Of a stretch of DNA of 64,000 nt, positions 51,996-59,187 are shown one piece after another. Numbering within the stretch: position 1 is the first letter of the stretch; each line of letters opens with the position of its first letter. The position numbers and the translations under genes are program-made. Under the pieces are notes generated by a model. The model was not told the DNA's origin and made no database searches. It saw nothing but the letters and a program-made list of their open reading frames with translations. Location of the stretch: assembly GCA_023388175.1 (NCBI GenBank), contig JAEWGT010000007.1:1-64000 (forward strand). The letters run 5' to 3'. The DNA is from Pseudomonadota bacterium. Lineage in GTDB: Bacteria; Pseudomonadota; Alphaproteobacteria; Rhizobiales; Devosiaceae.

Positions 51996-52388
51996 CTATA
52001 AGCGCTCAAAGAATCGCAGCAGATAGCCGTCGGGGTCCTGCACGCAGAACTGGCGTTGGACCACGATTAACTCGCCTGTTTGGTATCGCCGTGTTTCCGG
52101 CAGCTGGAAGAGAGTGATTGAGGCTGCTTCGAGCCGCTTCAGGATCGGGTCGATGGCATCAACTTCGATCTGGAGATTGATGCCGCGACCGAACGGCGCC
52201 ACCAGAAGTCCGGTCGTCCAGTCGCGTCCAACGCCGATCTGGTCCAGCATCAACTCTGCCGAACCCATTTCGAGATAGGCAAAGCCCTCCTCGACCCGCT
52301 CATAGCGGACGGAGAAGCCCAGAAGCGCGCAATAAAAGTGCCGGGTTGCGGTAAGGTCACGAACCGAAAGCTCGGGCACCAGCGCCAT
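51996..52388 (-). CDS. VOC family protein, bleomycin resistance-like
   Basis: 130 residues from the ATG at 52388. MALVPELSVRDLTATRHFYCALLGFSVRYERVEEGFAYLEMGSAELML is typical of the bleomycin-resistance branch of VOC proteins, ending QDPDGYLLRFFE. Substrate binding is possible, but a resistance role is not shown. It shares one base with the rlmN stop (TGATG overlap), so it is coupled to rlmN. Confidence 0.88.
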   Translation of the reverse strand: MALVPELSVRDLTATRHFYCALLGFSVRYERVEEGFAYLEMGSAELMLDQIGVGRDWTTGLLVAPFGRGINLQIEVDAIDPILKRLEAASITLFQLPETRRYQTGELIVVQRQFCVQDPDGYLLRFFERL

Positions 52389-53596
52389 CACAGTGCCAGC
52401 AGCGTATCGCGGTCTTTCTTGCTCAGCCGCTCGCTCTCGCTCTTGAGCTGGCCGCAAGCGGCGAAGATGTCGCGGCCGCGCGGGGTGCGGACGGGGGAGG
52501 CATAGCCGGCCTTGTTGACGATGTCGGCGAAGCGCTCGATGCGGCTTGAGGGCGAGGTGCCGTAATTGCTGCCCGGCCAGGGATTGAACGGAATAAGGTT
52601 GATCTTGGCCGGAATGCCGGCAAGCAGGCGCACCAGTTCCTTGGCCTCCGCATCGCTGTCATTGATGCCGTCCAGCATCACATATTCAAAGGTGATGCGG
52701 CGCGCGTTCGACAGGCCGGGGTAATTCTTGCAGGCTTCGAGCAGCTCTTTGAGCGGCCATTTCTTGTTGATCGGCACCAGCACGTCGCGCAGATCATCGC
52801 GCACAGCGTGGAGCGAAATGGCCAGCATGACGTCGATTTCGCGGCCCGTCGGCTCGATATAGGGCACGACGCCCGAGGTCGAGAGCGTGATGCGGCGCTT
52901 GGAAATGGACATGCCATCGCCAGCCGAGGCAATGAGCAGGGCCTGTTTGACACTGTCGTAATTGTAGAGCGGCTCGCCCATGCCCATCATCACGATATTG
53001 GTGATGGCGCGGGTTTCCCCGCCCGGCACGAGGCCGCCGTCATCGGGGCGCGACCCGCCGGGGAAATCGCCAAGACGTTCGCGGGCCATGAGGATCTGGC
53101 CGAGAATTTCGCCAGCCGTGAGGTTGCGGACCAGCTTCTGCGTGCCGGTGTGGCAGAAGGAGCAGGTCAGCGTGCAGCCCACTTGCGAGGAGACACAGAG
53201 CGTCCCCCGGTCGCTTTCGGGAATATAGACCGTTTCCACCTCGACCGGCGGCATATTGGGATTGGCCGGGTCGCGGAAGCGGAACAGCCATTTGCGCGTG
53301 CCATCCACCGAAACCTGTTCGGTGACGATTTCCGGGCGGTCGAGATTGAAGGCGTCACTGAGCTTCTGGCGCACGGGCTTGGCCACATTGGTCATGCGGT
53401 CGAAATCGGTGACCCCGTTCACATAAAGCCAGTTCCAGAGCTGGCTGGCGCGCATGCGGCCTTCCTTCTCGGACACGACGTCATGATTGACCAGCATCTC
53501 GGCAAGCCCGGCCTTGGAAAGGCCAATCAGCGAAGGACGGGTCGCCGCGACGGGGCGGACGGCACTGGAATGGTCAAGGTTCAGCGCAATGCTCAT
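52388..53596 (-). CDS. rlmN: Dual-specificity RNA methyltransferase RlmN
   Basis: 402 residues. RlmN makes m2A at 23S rRNA A2503 and tRNA A37. The radical-SAM cysteines are in CTLTCSFC (about 139-146), GMGEPLYNYD follows, and the catalytic cysteine-containing C-terminal part has RDIFAACGQL. Full length. It overlaps the downstream VOC gene and is preceded by a 124-bp gap with an ACCGCC/GGCGGT stem. Confidence 0.96.
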   Translation of the reverse strand: MSIALNLDHSSAVRPVAATRPSLIGLSKAGLAEMLVNHDVVSEKEGRMRASQLWNWLYVNGVTDFDRMTNVAKPVRQKLSDAFNLDRPEIVTEQVSVDGTRKWLFRFRDPANPNMPPVEVETVYIPESDRGTLCVSSQVGCTLTCSFCHTGTQKLVRNLTAGEILGQILMARERLGDFPGGSRPDDGGLVPGGETRAITNIVMMGMGEPLYNYDSVKQALLIASAGDGMSISKRRITLSTSGVVPYIEPTGREIDVMLAISLHAVRDDLRDVLVPINKKWPLKELLEACKNYPGLSNARRITFEYVMLDGINDSDAEAKELVRLLAGIPAKINLIPFNPWPGSNYGTSPSSRIERFADIVNKAGYASPVRTPRGRDIFAACGQLKSESERLSKKDRDTLLAL

Positions 53597-53720
53597 GGCG
53601 CGGCGGGGCTCAAAATGCGGGAAAGTGCTGGCCGTGTATCACATGGATAGACGAAGCGCAAAGTCACTCTGCCGCGAACCAGCAATGCAGTTCAGCGGCA
53701 GGACCGCCCGCCGGCGGTGT

Positions 53721-54224
53721 TCAGCACTCGGCGCCGACGGCCTGTTGCGCGGCGGTCGCGCCCGAGAGCGAATAGGATTGTACGACAGAAGTCCCATCGG
53801 CGGCGGTGCCTTGCACGGTCACCGTCGAGCCCGCGCGAATGGCCGAGGCCAGATTGGCGGACTGGCTGGCATCGTCGAGCCAGGCCGCATCGCCCTGGGT
53901 AAAAAGATTGAAGCTCTGACTGCCGACACTCACGACGGCCAGCGAGCCGGTCTGGAAGGTGTAGCCGGCAACGACATTGAACTCGTTGACCACATCTTCG
54001 CCCGGGCGGGTCGTGACATAGATATAGGCGTCGCCATAGCCCGCCGGCGTGGGCTGGGTGGTCTTGGGCCTGCTCATGGCAAAGCAGATCTTGCCCATGC
54101 CATCATCTGCCGAATAGCTGGACCAGTCGCGAAAATCCCCCAGCACGCGCGCCGATTGAGCCTGTGCGGGCAGGATGGACGCTGCGGCGGCAAAAGCGAA
54201 AACGAATGCGCGGGATCGGATCAT
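53721..54224 (-). CDS. Invasion-associated locus B (IalB) family protein, copy 1
   Basis: 167 residues with a signal peptide (residues 1-22, cleavage near AQA-QSA). The IalB/Bartonella family pattern ARVLGDFRDWSSYSADDGMGKICFAMSRP and the C-terminal SYSLSGATAAQQAVGAEC, with a pair of conserved cysteines, is present. Periplasmic. Members are widespread in non-pathogens, so the name is historical. It is followed by copy 2, 88 bp upstream, and shares its architecture. Confidence 0.88.
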   Translation of the reverse strand: MIRSRAFVFAFAAAASILPAQAQSARVLGDFRDWSSYSADDGMGKICFAMSRPKTTQPTPAGYGDAYIYVTTRPGEDVVNEFNVVAGYTFQTGSLAVVSVGSQSFNLFTQGDAAWLDDASQSANLASAIRAGSTVTVQGTAADGTSVVQSYSLSGATAAQQAVGAEC

Positions 54225-54312
54225 CGGGAATCTGCTCTCGAATAAGCAAAGGACGACGGGCCTTGAAGACCCGGCGCCCAGTTATGAGGTTTCCTGCCTT
54301 CCGGGCAAGCCC

Positions 54313-54834
54313 TTACTGGCAGGCGGCGTCGATGGCGTTCATCGCCGCGGTGGCGCCGGACAGCGAATAGGTATCCACCGTATCGGTGCCGCGCTGGCTG
54401 GTGCCACGCACCACCATCTGGTTGCCGGCCTTGAAGGCAGTGACAAAACCGGCCTCGTCTCCTGCCGAAGCAAGCCAGGCGGTCTGGTCGCGCGCGCCCA
54501 TCGTATAGGAGCGGCCATCGACGCTGACGGAGGCCTTGGCATCCGTGGTATTGTACGGATAGCCGATCTGGGTCTGCACTTCGTTCTTGGAGCCGACGCC
54601 CTTGCGATGCACGATCAGGAACTTGATGTCGCCGCGATTGACGCCGGCGGGTTCGCTGCGGGTCGGTTCGCCGATGATGAAACACATCTGACCGCTGGCG
54701 TCAGTGGCCGTATAGGCCGACCACGCATTGAATGTGCCCAGCTCTGTGGCCTGCTGCGCCTGCGCGGCCGATGCCAGAGCCATGAACGTTGCGACCGCGA
54801 GCCCGATCCTGAGGCCACCGGTTTTCATCGTCAT
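54313..54834 (-). CDS. Invasion-associated locus B (IalB) family protein, copy 2
   Basis: 173 residues from the first ATG at 54834 with AGGAAG upstream (a second ATG at 54828 is possible). A signal peptide (about 1-27, cleavage near AQAQ) precedes ATELGTFNAWSAYTATDASGQMCFIIGEP and ends DTYSLSGATAAMNAIDAACQ, matching copy 1 region by region. Tandem duplication is likely, with the two proteins now clearly diverged. Confidence 0.88.
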   Translation of the reverse strand: MTMKTGGLRIGLAVATFMALASAAQAQQATELGTFNAWSAYTATDASGQMCFIIGEPTRSEPAGVNRGDIKFLIVHRKGVGSKNEVQTQIGYPYNTTDAKASVSVDGRSYTMGARDQTAWLASAGDEAGFVTAFKAGNQMVVRGTSQRGTDTVDTYSLSGATAAMNAIDAACQ

Positions 54835-55017
54835 CGCCAATTCTTCCTCTTGTCTTGCTGCCGTTCGAGGCAATGGTCTGCCCGCACAGAATGGCCCGAA
54901 CATGGTTACCAAGGTGTCAAATCCGCCTGAATTTGACTGTATTTGTCTCAAATGAAAGCCAATCGCGGCGGCATTTTGACGGAACGGCACCGCTCCGTCC
55001 GGTTTGCGCGCCAACGG

Positions 55018-55032
55018 TTAATGTAACGCTAA
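55018..55032. promoter_or_regulatory. Possible CtrA-like site upstream of IalB copy 2
   Basis: TTAA-TGTAACG-CTAA differs from TTAA-N7-TTAA at one base. It is about 185 bp upstream of the IalB start and close to the end of thpR. Weak; listed because perfect sites occur elsewhere in the window. Confidence 0.25.
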
Positions 55033-55054
55033 CACCTGTGTGAACGTGACCGCC

Positions 55055-55594
55055 TTACGCCGCCAGCGGATAGGACTGCTCGACCAGATAGGGCCCGCCC
55101 CCAACCGAATCGCGGCTGGAAAACAGCACGAACCGTGCCGGCACGAACGTGAGAGGCTCGAACCGCGCCGCTTCAGCGATAAATCGGGCCACATCAGCGG
55201 CCGAAGTGCCGCGCAGCCGCGCCAGACTGACATGGGGCACGAATTTCCGGCCCTCCGGCGGCAGCCCGGCGCGCTGCAGCACGCGTTCATGGGCCGCCTG
55301 CAGGTGTTTGAGCGCATCGGAAGGCTCGACCCCGGCAAACAGGGCCCGCGGCTTGTCGCCGCCAAAACTGCCCAATTGCGTCAGGCGCACCGGAAAGCAG
55401 AGCGAATTGGCCAGTTTGTCCAGACTATCGGCCACGTCATCGGCGGTCTTGTGGTCGACATCGCCGATGAAACGCAGGGTAATGTGATAGTTTTCCGGGT
55501 CGATCCAGCGCGCGCCTGTCAGCCCGCCGCGCTTCAACGAGAGGGCAAAGGCCACGTCCTCAGGAATTTCGAGGCCGGTAAAGAGCCGGGGCAT
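55055..55594 (-). CDS. thpR: RNA 2',3'-cyclic phosphodiesterase (2'-5' RNA ligase family)
   Basis: 179 residues from the ATG at 55594. The two H-x-T/S-x motifs of the 2H phosphoesterase fold are present: HITLRF (about 42-47) and HVSLARL (about 124-130), about 80 residues apart as expected. ThpR opens cyclic phosphates and can ligate tRNA halves. It stands alone between a 222-bp gap before IalB copy 2 and the BAX-inhibitor leader. Confidence 0.92.
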   Translation of the reverse strand: MPRLFTGLEIPEDVAFALSLKRGGLTGARWIDPENYHITLRFIGDVDHKTADDVADSLDKLANSLCFPVRLTQLGSFGGDKPRALFAGVEPSDALKHLQAAHERVLQRAGLPPEGRKFVPHVSLARLRGTSAADVARFIAEAARFEPLTFVPARFVLFSSRDSVGGGPYLVEQSYPLAA

Positions 55595-55702
55595 GGCTTT
55601 CTCCCTGGCTGGAGACAAGGCGCAGTCAGCGCGAATCTGGGCCCAAGCCTAACACAATGAATTTATCGGGCCAGTCCCGTTGCCGCAGCGGGCCATTTAT
55701 CC

Positions 55703-55731
55703 TTGTCAATCAAGGAGACTATCCCCATATT
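55703..55731 (+). promoter_or_regulatory. Probable sigma-70 promoter of the BAX-inhibitor gene
   Basis: TTGTCA (55703-55708) and CATATT (55726-55731) with a 17-base spacer. It would start transcription near 55738 and place the structured leader inside the message. Confidence 0.45.
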
Positions 55732-55801
55732 CCCTCGCAAGTGGCAGCACCAACTGCCCCCGGCGGTGACAAGACCGCAGTTTTATGTATCGGGAAAGGA
55801 G
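55730..55801 (+). ncRNA. Candidate ybhL-type structured leader RNA
   Basis: Outer arm TTCCC (55730-55734) pairs with GGGAA (55792-55796). Inside are two hairpins: GGCAG/CTGCC (55743-55747, 55754-55758) and GCGGT/ACCGC (55763-55767, 55774-55778). The closing arm ends at the Shine-Dalgarno AAGGAG (55796-55801). The ybhL RNA motif is known from alphaproteobacterial ybhL (BAX inhibitor) leaders, so gene context supports it. Confidence 0.5.
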
Positions 55802-55808
55802 CCTGAGA

Positions 55809-56579
55809 ATGGCTGAATATGACCGTCAGACCCTCAATGCGCGGGCCGGCTCGGCCTTGGCCATCGATGAGGGCCTCCGCAGCTATATGCTGCGCGTTTA
55901 CAATTATATGGGCCTTGGCCTGGTGATCACCGGCCTTGTGGCCTTCTTCGCCGCGCAGGCGGCCATCACCTCCGACCCCTCCGCTGCTGTGGGCGAATTG
56001 GCCAATGGCCAGTATGTGACCCAGTGGGGCGCTCTTCTGTTCGGCAGCCCGCTGTCCTGGGTCGTGATGCTGGCGCCGCTCGGCTTCGTGCTGGTGCTGA
56101 GCTTCGGTATCAACAAGCTGTCGGTTCCGGCCGCACAGGGCGTGTTCTGGGCTTTCGCCGCGATCATGGGCCTGTCGCTCAGCTCGATCTTCCTCGTCTA
56201 TACCGGCGCTTCGATCGCCAAGGTGTTCTTCATCACCGCCGCCACTTTCGGCACGATGAGCCTTTATGGCTACACCACCAAGCGTGACCTCTCCGGCATG
56301 GGCAGCTTCCTGATGATGGGCCTGATCGGCATCATCATCGCCTCGATCGTCAATATCTTCATGCAGTCCTCGATGATGGAATTCGTCATCTCGGTGGTCG
56401 GCGTGCTGATCTTCACCGGCCTCACCGCCTATGACACCCAGCGCATCAAGGAAAGCTATTCCGAGCACTATGGCGCCGACGTCATGGCCAAGAACGCCAT
56501 CATGGGCGCACTCAGCCTCTACCTCAACTTCATCAACCTGTTCATGATGCTGCTCCGCCTGTTCGGCAATCGCGAGTAG
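55809..56579 (+). CDS. Bax inhibitor-1/YccA family membrane protein (YbhL-like)
   Basis: 256 residues from the ATG at 55809, seven membrane helices. The BI-1 family landmarks are LRVYNYMGLGLVITGLVAF, GITLSSIFLVYTG-type and the last helix AYDTQRIKESYSEHYGAD with the conserved aspartates thought to gate calcium leak in homologues. AAGGAG is 7 bases before the ATG. Single gene behind a structured leader and before a strong terminator. Confidence 0.94.
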   Translation: MAEYDRQTLNARAGSALAIDEGLRSYMLRVYNYMGLGLVITGLVAFFAAQAAITSDPSAAVGELANGQYVTQWGALLFGSPLSWVVMLAPLGFVLVLSFGINKLSVPAAQGVFWAFAAIMGLSLSSIFLVYTGASIAKVFFITAATFGTMSLYGYTTKRDLSGMGSFLMMGLIGIIIASIVNIFMQSSMMEFVISVVGVLIFTGLTAYDTQRIKESYSEHYGADVMAKNAIMGALSLYLNFINLFMMLLRLFGNRE

Positions 56580-56629
56580 TCTCAAAAGGATTGATGCGCC
56601 GATCAAACAATTTGGTTGGACGAAAAATC

Positions 56630-56666
56630 GGACCGCAGCTTACAAAGCTGCGGTCCTTTTCTTTTT
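56630..56666 (+). terminator. Strong Rho-independent terminator of the BAX-inhibitor gene
   Basis: Perfect 12-bp stem GGACCGCAGCTT (56630-56641) with its complement (56645-56656), loop of 3, followed by TTTTCTTTTT. Confidence 0.96.
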
Positions 56667-56675
56667 GTCAAAGCC

Positions 56676-57173
56676 ATGTCCGATTATTTGCTTCGCCCCT
56701 TCACCTGGTCCGATGTGCCCGCCATCACCGCCATCTATCGCCACTACGTGGACAACACGGCCATTACCTTCGACACCGAAGCGCCCGACGAAGCCACCAT
56801 TGCCGAGAAATATGCCGGGCTCAAAAAGCTCGGCCATCCGCTGATCATCGCCGAACGGGCCGGCAAGGTCGCCGGCTATGCCTATGCCAGCTTCTACCGC
56901 CCGCGCGCCGCCTACCGCTTCACCTGCGAGGATTCGATCTATCTTGACCCGGCGGAGACCGGCAGAGGCCTGGGCAAGCTGATGCTGACCGAGCTTCTGG
57001 CACAGTCCAAGGCTTTCGGTTTCAAGCAGATGTTAGCAGTGATTACAGCCGACACCGCCAATTCCATCGCCATCCACGAAAAGTTCGGCTTCGGCAAAGT
57101 CGGCTACTATTCGTCCGTCGGCTACAAATTCGACCGCTGGCACGACATCGTGCATCTGCAAAAGGCGCTTTGA
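56676..57173 (+). CDS. GNAT N-acetyltransferase, phosphinothricin acetyltransferase-like
   Basis: 165 residues. The pat/bar-like GNAT fold is seen: YLLRPFTWSDVPAITAIYRHYVDNTAITFDTEAPD, then SIYLDPAETGRGLGKLMLTELL (acetyl-CoA motif Q/R-x2-G-x-G/A as GRGLGK), and ANSIAIHEKFGFGKVGYYSSVGYKFDRWHDIV. Typical substrates are phosphinothricin or methionine sulfoximine; the natural one is unknown. It starts 10 bases after a terminator T run and has no clear ribosome site. Confidence 0.9.
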   Translation: MSDYLLRPFTWSDVPAITAIYRHYVDNTAITFDTEAPDEATIAEKYAGLKKLGHPLIIAERAGKVAGYAYASFYRPRAAYRFTCEDSIYLDPAETGRGLGKLMLTELLAQSKAFGFKQMLAVITADTANSIAIHEKFGFGKVGYYSSVGYKFDRWHDIVHLQKAL

Positions 57174-57191
57174 CCGAAGCCGACCTGCCGA

Positions 57192-57665
57192 TCAGCCCAA
57201 TAGGCGCTTTCGCATCGGAAAGCCGTTGACGTGCCTGCCGGTGGCCTGTGGACCATTGGCGACCCAGCCGGCCTTCTCATAGAAACGGCGCGCCGTTGCC
57301 GTGGCTTCCAGATGCCCTTCGGCAAACCCGAGCCCTACAAGCTCGGCTTCCAGCCGGACCAGCAGCGCCTTGCTGATTCCAGTGAAACGGGCCTCCGGGG
57401 CCACATAATTGAGTGCCACGCCGCCCTGGCGCGTCACCGCCCCTACCGCAACCACCGATCCCTCACGCTCGGCGACCAATGTGAGCATTTCGGGATTGGC
57501 GAGCATGGCGGCGACGCCTTCCGCGCTTTTGTTGCGCGTCCAGGCGGCGAGCTTGACGGGATCGTTGTGATGATCGGCAGCGCAAAGCGCGGTGATCGAG
57601 GCGATAAGCACACGGCTCATCTGTGCGATATCCCCGGTCTGCGCCGGGCGCACCAGAAAGCTCAC
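57192..57665 (-). CDS. GNAT family N-acetyltransferase
   Basis: 157 residues from a GTG at 57665. SFLVRPAQTGDIAQMSRVL starts a GNAT domain with LNYVAPEARFTGISKALLVRLEAEL, which matches the acetyl-CoA-binding loop, and a C-terminal ARRFYEKAGW strand. Substrate unknown. It overlaps the DUF2794 stop (GTGA), so they are coupled. Confidence 0.88.
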   Translation of the reverse strand: MSFLVRPAQTGDIAQMSRVLIASITALCAADHHNDPVKLAAWTRNKSAEGVAAMLANPEMLTLVAEREGSVVAVGAVTRQGGVALNYVAPEARFTGISKALLVRLEAELVGLGFAEGHLEATATARRFYEKAGWVANGPQATGRHVNGFPMRKRLLG

Positions 57666-58045
57666 CCGACCACGACGAGATCGGGGTCGAGCACGCGCAG
57701 CACCTGTGCGAGATCGTGGCCGCGTTTGAGGATGAGACCCTGCTGATTGGTGACCATGTACTGCCCCTGGCGGGTGCGCAGCTTCGGGTTCTTCTCGATC
57801 ACGAAAAGCGGGCGCTCGGAGACGCGGGCATAGATGGAGAACAGCGCGCGGTCCTTGAGAAAATCCATGGCATAGTCGCGCCACTCGCCCTGCCCGACCT
57901 TGCGGCCATAGACCGAGAGAATCTGCATCAGTTCCCGCTTGTCAAAGGCGATGACCGGCTGCACGGACCGGCCTTGCTGCGCCTGTGGTTCACCCACATG
58001 CACAAGGGATAGAGTGTTCCGAACCTGGTTACCTGGACCCTGCAC
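57662..58045 (-). CDS. DUF2794 family protein
   Basis: 127 residues, probably from a GTG at 58045 preceded by GAGG. The FDKRELMQILSVYGRKVGQGEWRDYAMDFLKDRALFSIYAR and RQGQYMVTNQQGLILKRGHDLAQVLRVL pattern is DUF2794, a family largely confined to alphaproteobacteria with unknown function. The exact start is uncertain. Heads a two-gene operon with a GNAT protein. Confidence 0.88.
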   Translation of the reverse strand: MQGPGNQVRNTLSLVHVGEPQAQQGRSVQPVIAFDKRELMQILSVYGRKVGQGEWRDYAMDFLKDRALFSIYARVSERPLFVIEKNPKLRTRQGQYMVTNQQGLILKRGHDLAQVLRVLDPDLVVVG

Positions 58046-58097
58046 GCGGCCTCAACGCAAAAGTCATCGCGCTGTCATGATCGGCGTAATTTGCGGG

Positions 58098-58304
58098 CAT
58101 GGCAAGGGGTTGAAAATACCCCATTTCGGCCATGATCTGTCCCTTTTCGCGCCAGAAAGGGCGAGCAATATCCCATCATTGCCTCCAGTGGCTGGCAGGC
58201 AGACCGACCGAGCCCCCAACCTTGACGTCCGCCTGCCAGCCGCCCCCAATGAGAGTTGACCCAAGTCAGTCGCCCGCTCCTGCCTCCAGGGGGCGGGCTT
58301 TTTT
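58098..58304 (+). ncRNA. Candidate small RNA between DUF2794 and DUF1223
   Basis: A 263-bp gap between two minus-strand genes holds plus-strand structure and ends in a plus-strand terminator. In order: a nested hairpin CATGGC(58098-58103)/GCCATG(58129-58134) with GGGGT/ACCCC inside; CATTG/CAATG (58177-58181, 58247-58251) enclosing GGCTGGCAGGC (58190-58200) and its complement (58231-58241); and the terminator at 58272-58304. A promoter-like TTGAAA at 58110 is weak. No coding frame fits. Confidence 0.45.
58272..58304 (+). terminator. Plus-strand Rho-independent terminator with no plus-strand gene upstream
   Basis: 9-bp stem GCCCGCTCC (58272-58280, one G-T pair) with the complement ending GCGGGC (to 58298), loop of 9, followed by TTTTTT. 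Its T run is on the plus strand, although the genes on both sides are on the minus strand. Confidence 0.85.
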
Positions 58305-58308
58305 CATG

Positions 58309-59052
58309 CTAGAATTCGTAGACCGCCGCACCCAGGATCGGCCCCGGCAGCCCGTTGCGCTCGTTCTGTACGATGATCGCCAGACCGGTATTGCCCTGTT
58401 CGCTGCCCTGCAACCCTGTCAGCGGCAGCTTGATCTCGGCACCGGTCGAGGCTTCCCACATGCCCAGGATCTGCCTGTCAGTGACCACCTGCGTATAGAC
58501 CATGTTCTTGCCGGCATTCTCGCCGGCCTCGATGCCAACATCGGCACGCACCAGATAGCGCACCAGCCAGATATTGGCGTCGGGCAGACTGTCATCGGCA
58601 GGCACCTGCACCGCCAGCATGTCGCCCTGCCGTCTGAGGCCGACATCAAGCGGCAATTGTGCCGAGGCCAGCGCATCCTGCACCGCTTCGCGCTTGGAGC
58701 CCACCACGCCCTCAGCTCCGTTGACCACCATTTGCGGCGTGTAGATACGCGACGATCCCCAGCTCTTGGCATAGCCGCGCTGGCGATCCGAAAAGAGCTT
58801 GCTTCCGAACGTATCCGCCCAGCCGATATAGTCCCAGTAATCGACATGATAGGCGAGAGCGACGACATCGCCCCGCTCGGCCAGACTGGTCAGCAGCGCA
58901 TCGGCCGGCGGGCATTGTGCGCAGCCCTGGCTGGTGAACAATTCCACCACCGCCTTGGGCTTTGGCATCACGGAATCGGCACCCGCCCCAGACGCGAGGG
59001 CGAGAAAAAAGGCCGGGCCGGCAATCAGACCGAGAACGAGGCGGGAAAACAT
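58309..59052 (-). CDS. DUF1223 family protein, thioredoxin-like, secreted
   Basis: 247 residues from the ATG at 59052. A signal peptide occupies roughly residues 1-25 (cleavage near GAGADS). VELFTSQGCAQCPPADALL (about 37-55) holds a CxxC pair (GCAQCP), thioredoxin-like, as in DUF1223. Probably a periplasmic disulfide or redox protein. It is adjacent to acnA, a conserved alphaproteobacterial neighbourhood. Its stop is close to the plus-strand terminator at 58272. Confidence 0.85.
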   Translation of the reverse strand: MFSRLVLGLIAGPAFFLALASGAGADSVMPKPKAVVELFTSQGCAQCPPADALLTSLAERGDVVALAYHVDYWDYIGWADTFGSKLFSDRQRGYAKSWGSSRIYTPQMVVNGAEGVVGSKREAVQDALASAQLPLDVGLRRQGDMLAVQVPADDSLPDANIWLVRYLVRADVGIEAGENAGKNMVYTQVVTDRQILGMWEASTGAEIKLPLTGLQGSEQGNTGLAIIVQNERNGLPGPILGAAVYEF

Positions 59053-59130
59053 GGGCACGGTTTTAAGCCGCCACCGCGGCCCATGCCTAGTCAAAAGCGG
59101 GTGAGAGACGAAATCTTCTGCCCAGATGTG

Positions 59131-59161
59131 AAAATGGCGGCCCCGGTATGGCCGCCATTTT
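59131..59161 (-). terminator. Terminator between acnA and DUF1223
   Basis: 12-bp stem AAAATGGCGGCC (59131-59142) with GGCCGCCATTTT (59150-59161), loop 7. It lies in the 135-bp gap after acnA and would end that message; the tail on the minus strand is CCATTTTCAC. Confidence 0.75.
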
Positions 59162-59187
59162 CGTCAAACAGGCAATGTAAGCGCTGC

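Noticed and set aside
58098..58304. 6S RNA at this locus
   Set aside because: The single long imperfect hairpin with a central bubble typical of 6S is not seen; only small stems are found, so I left it as an unnamed candidate.
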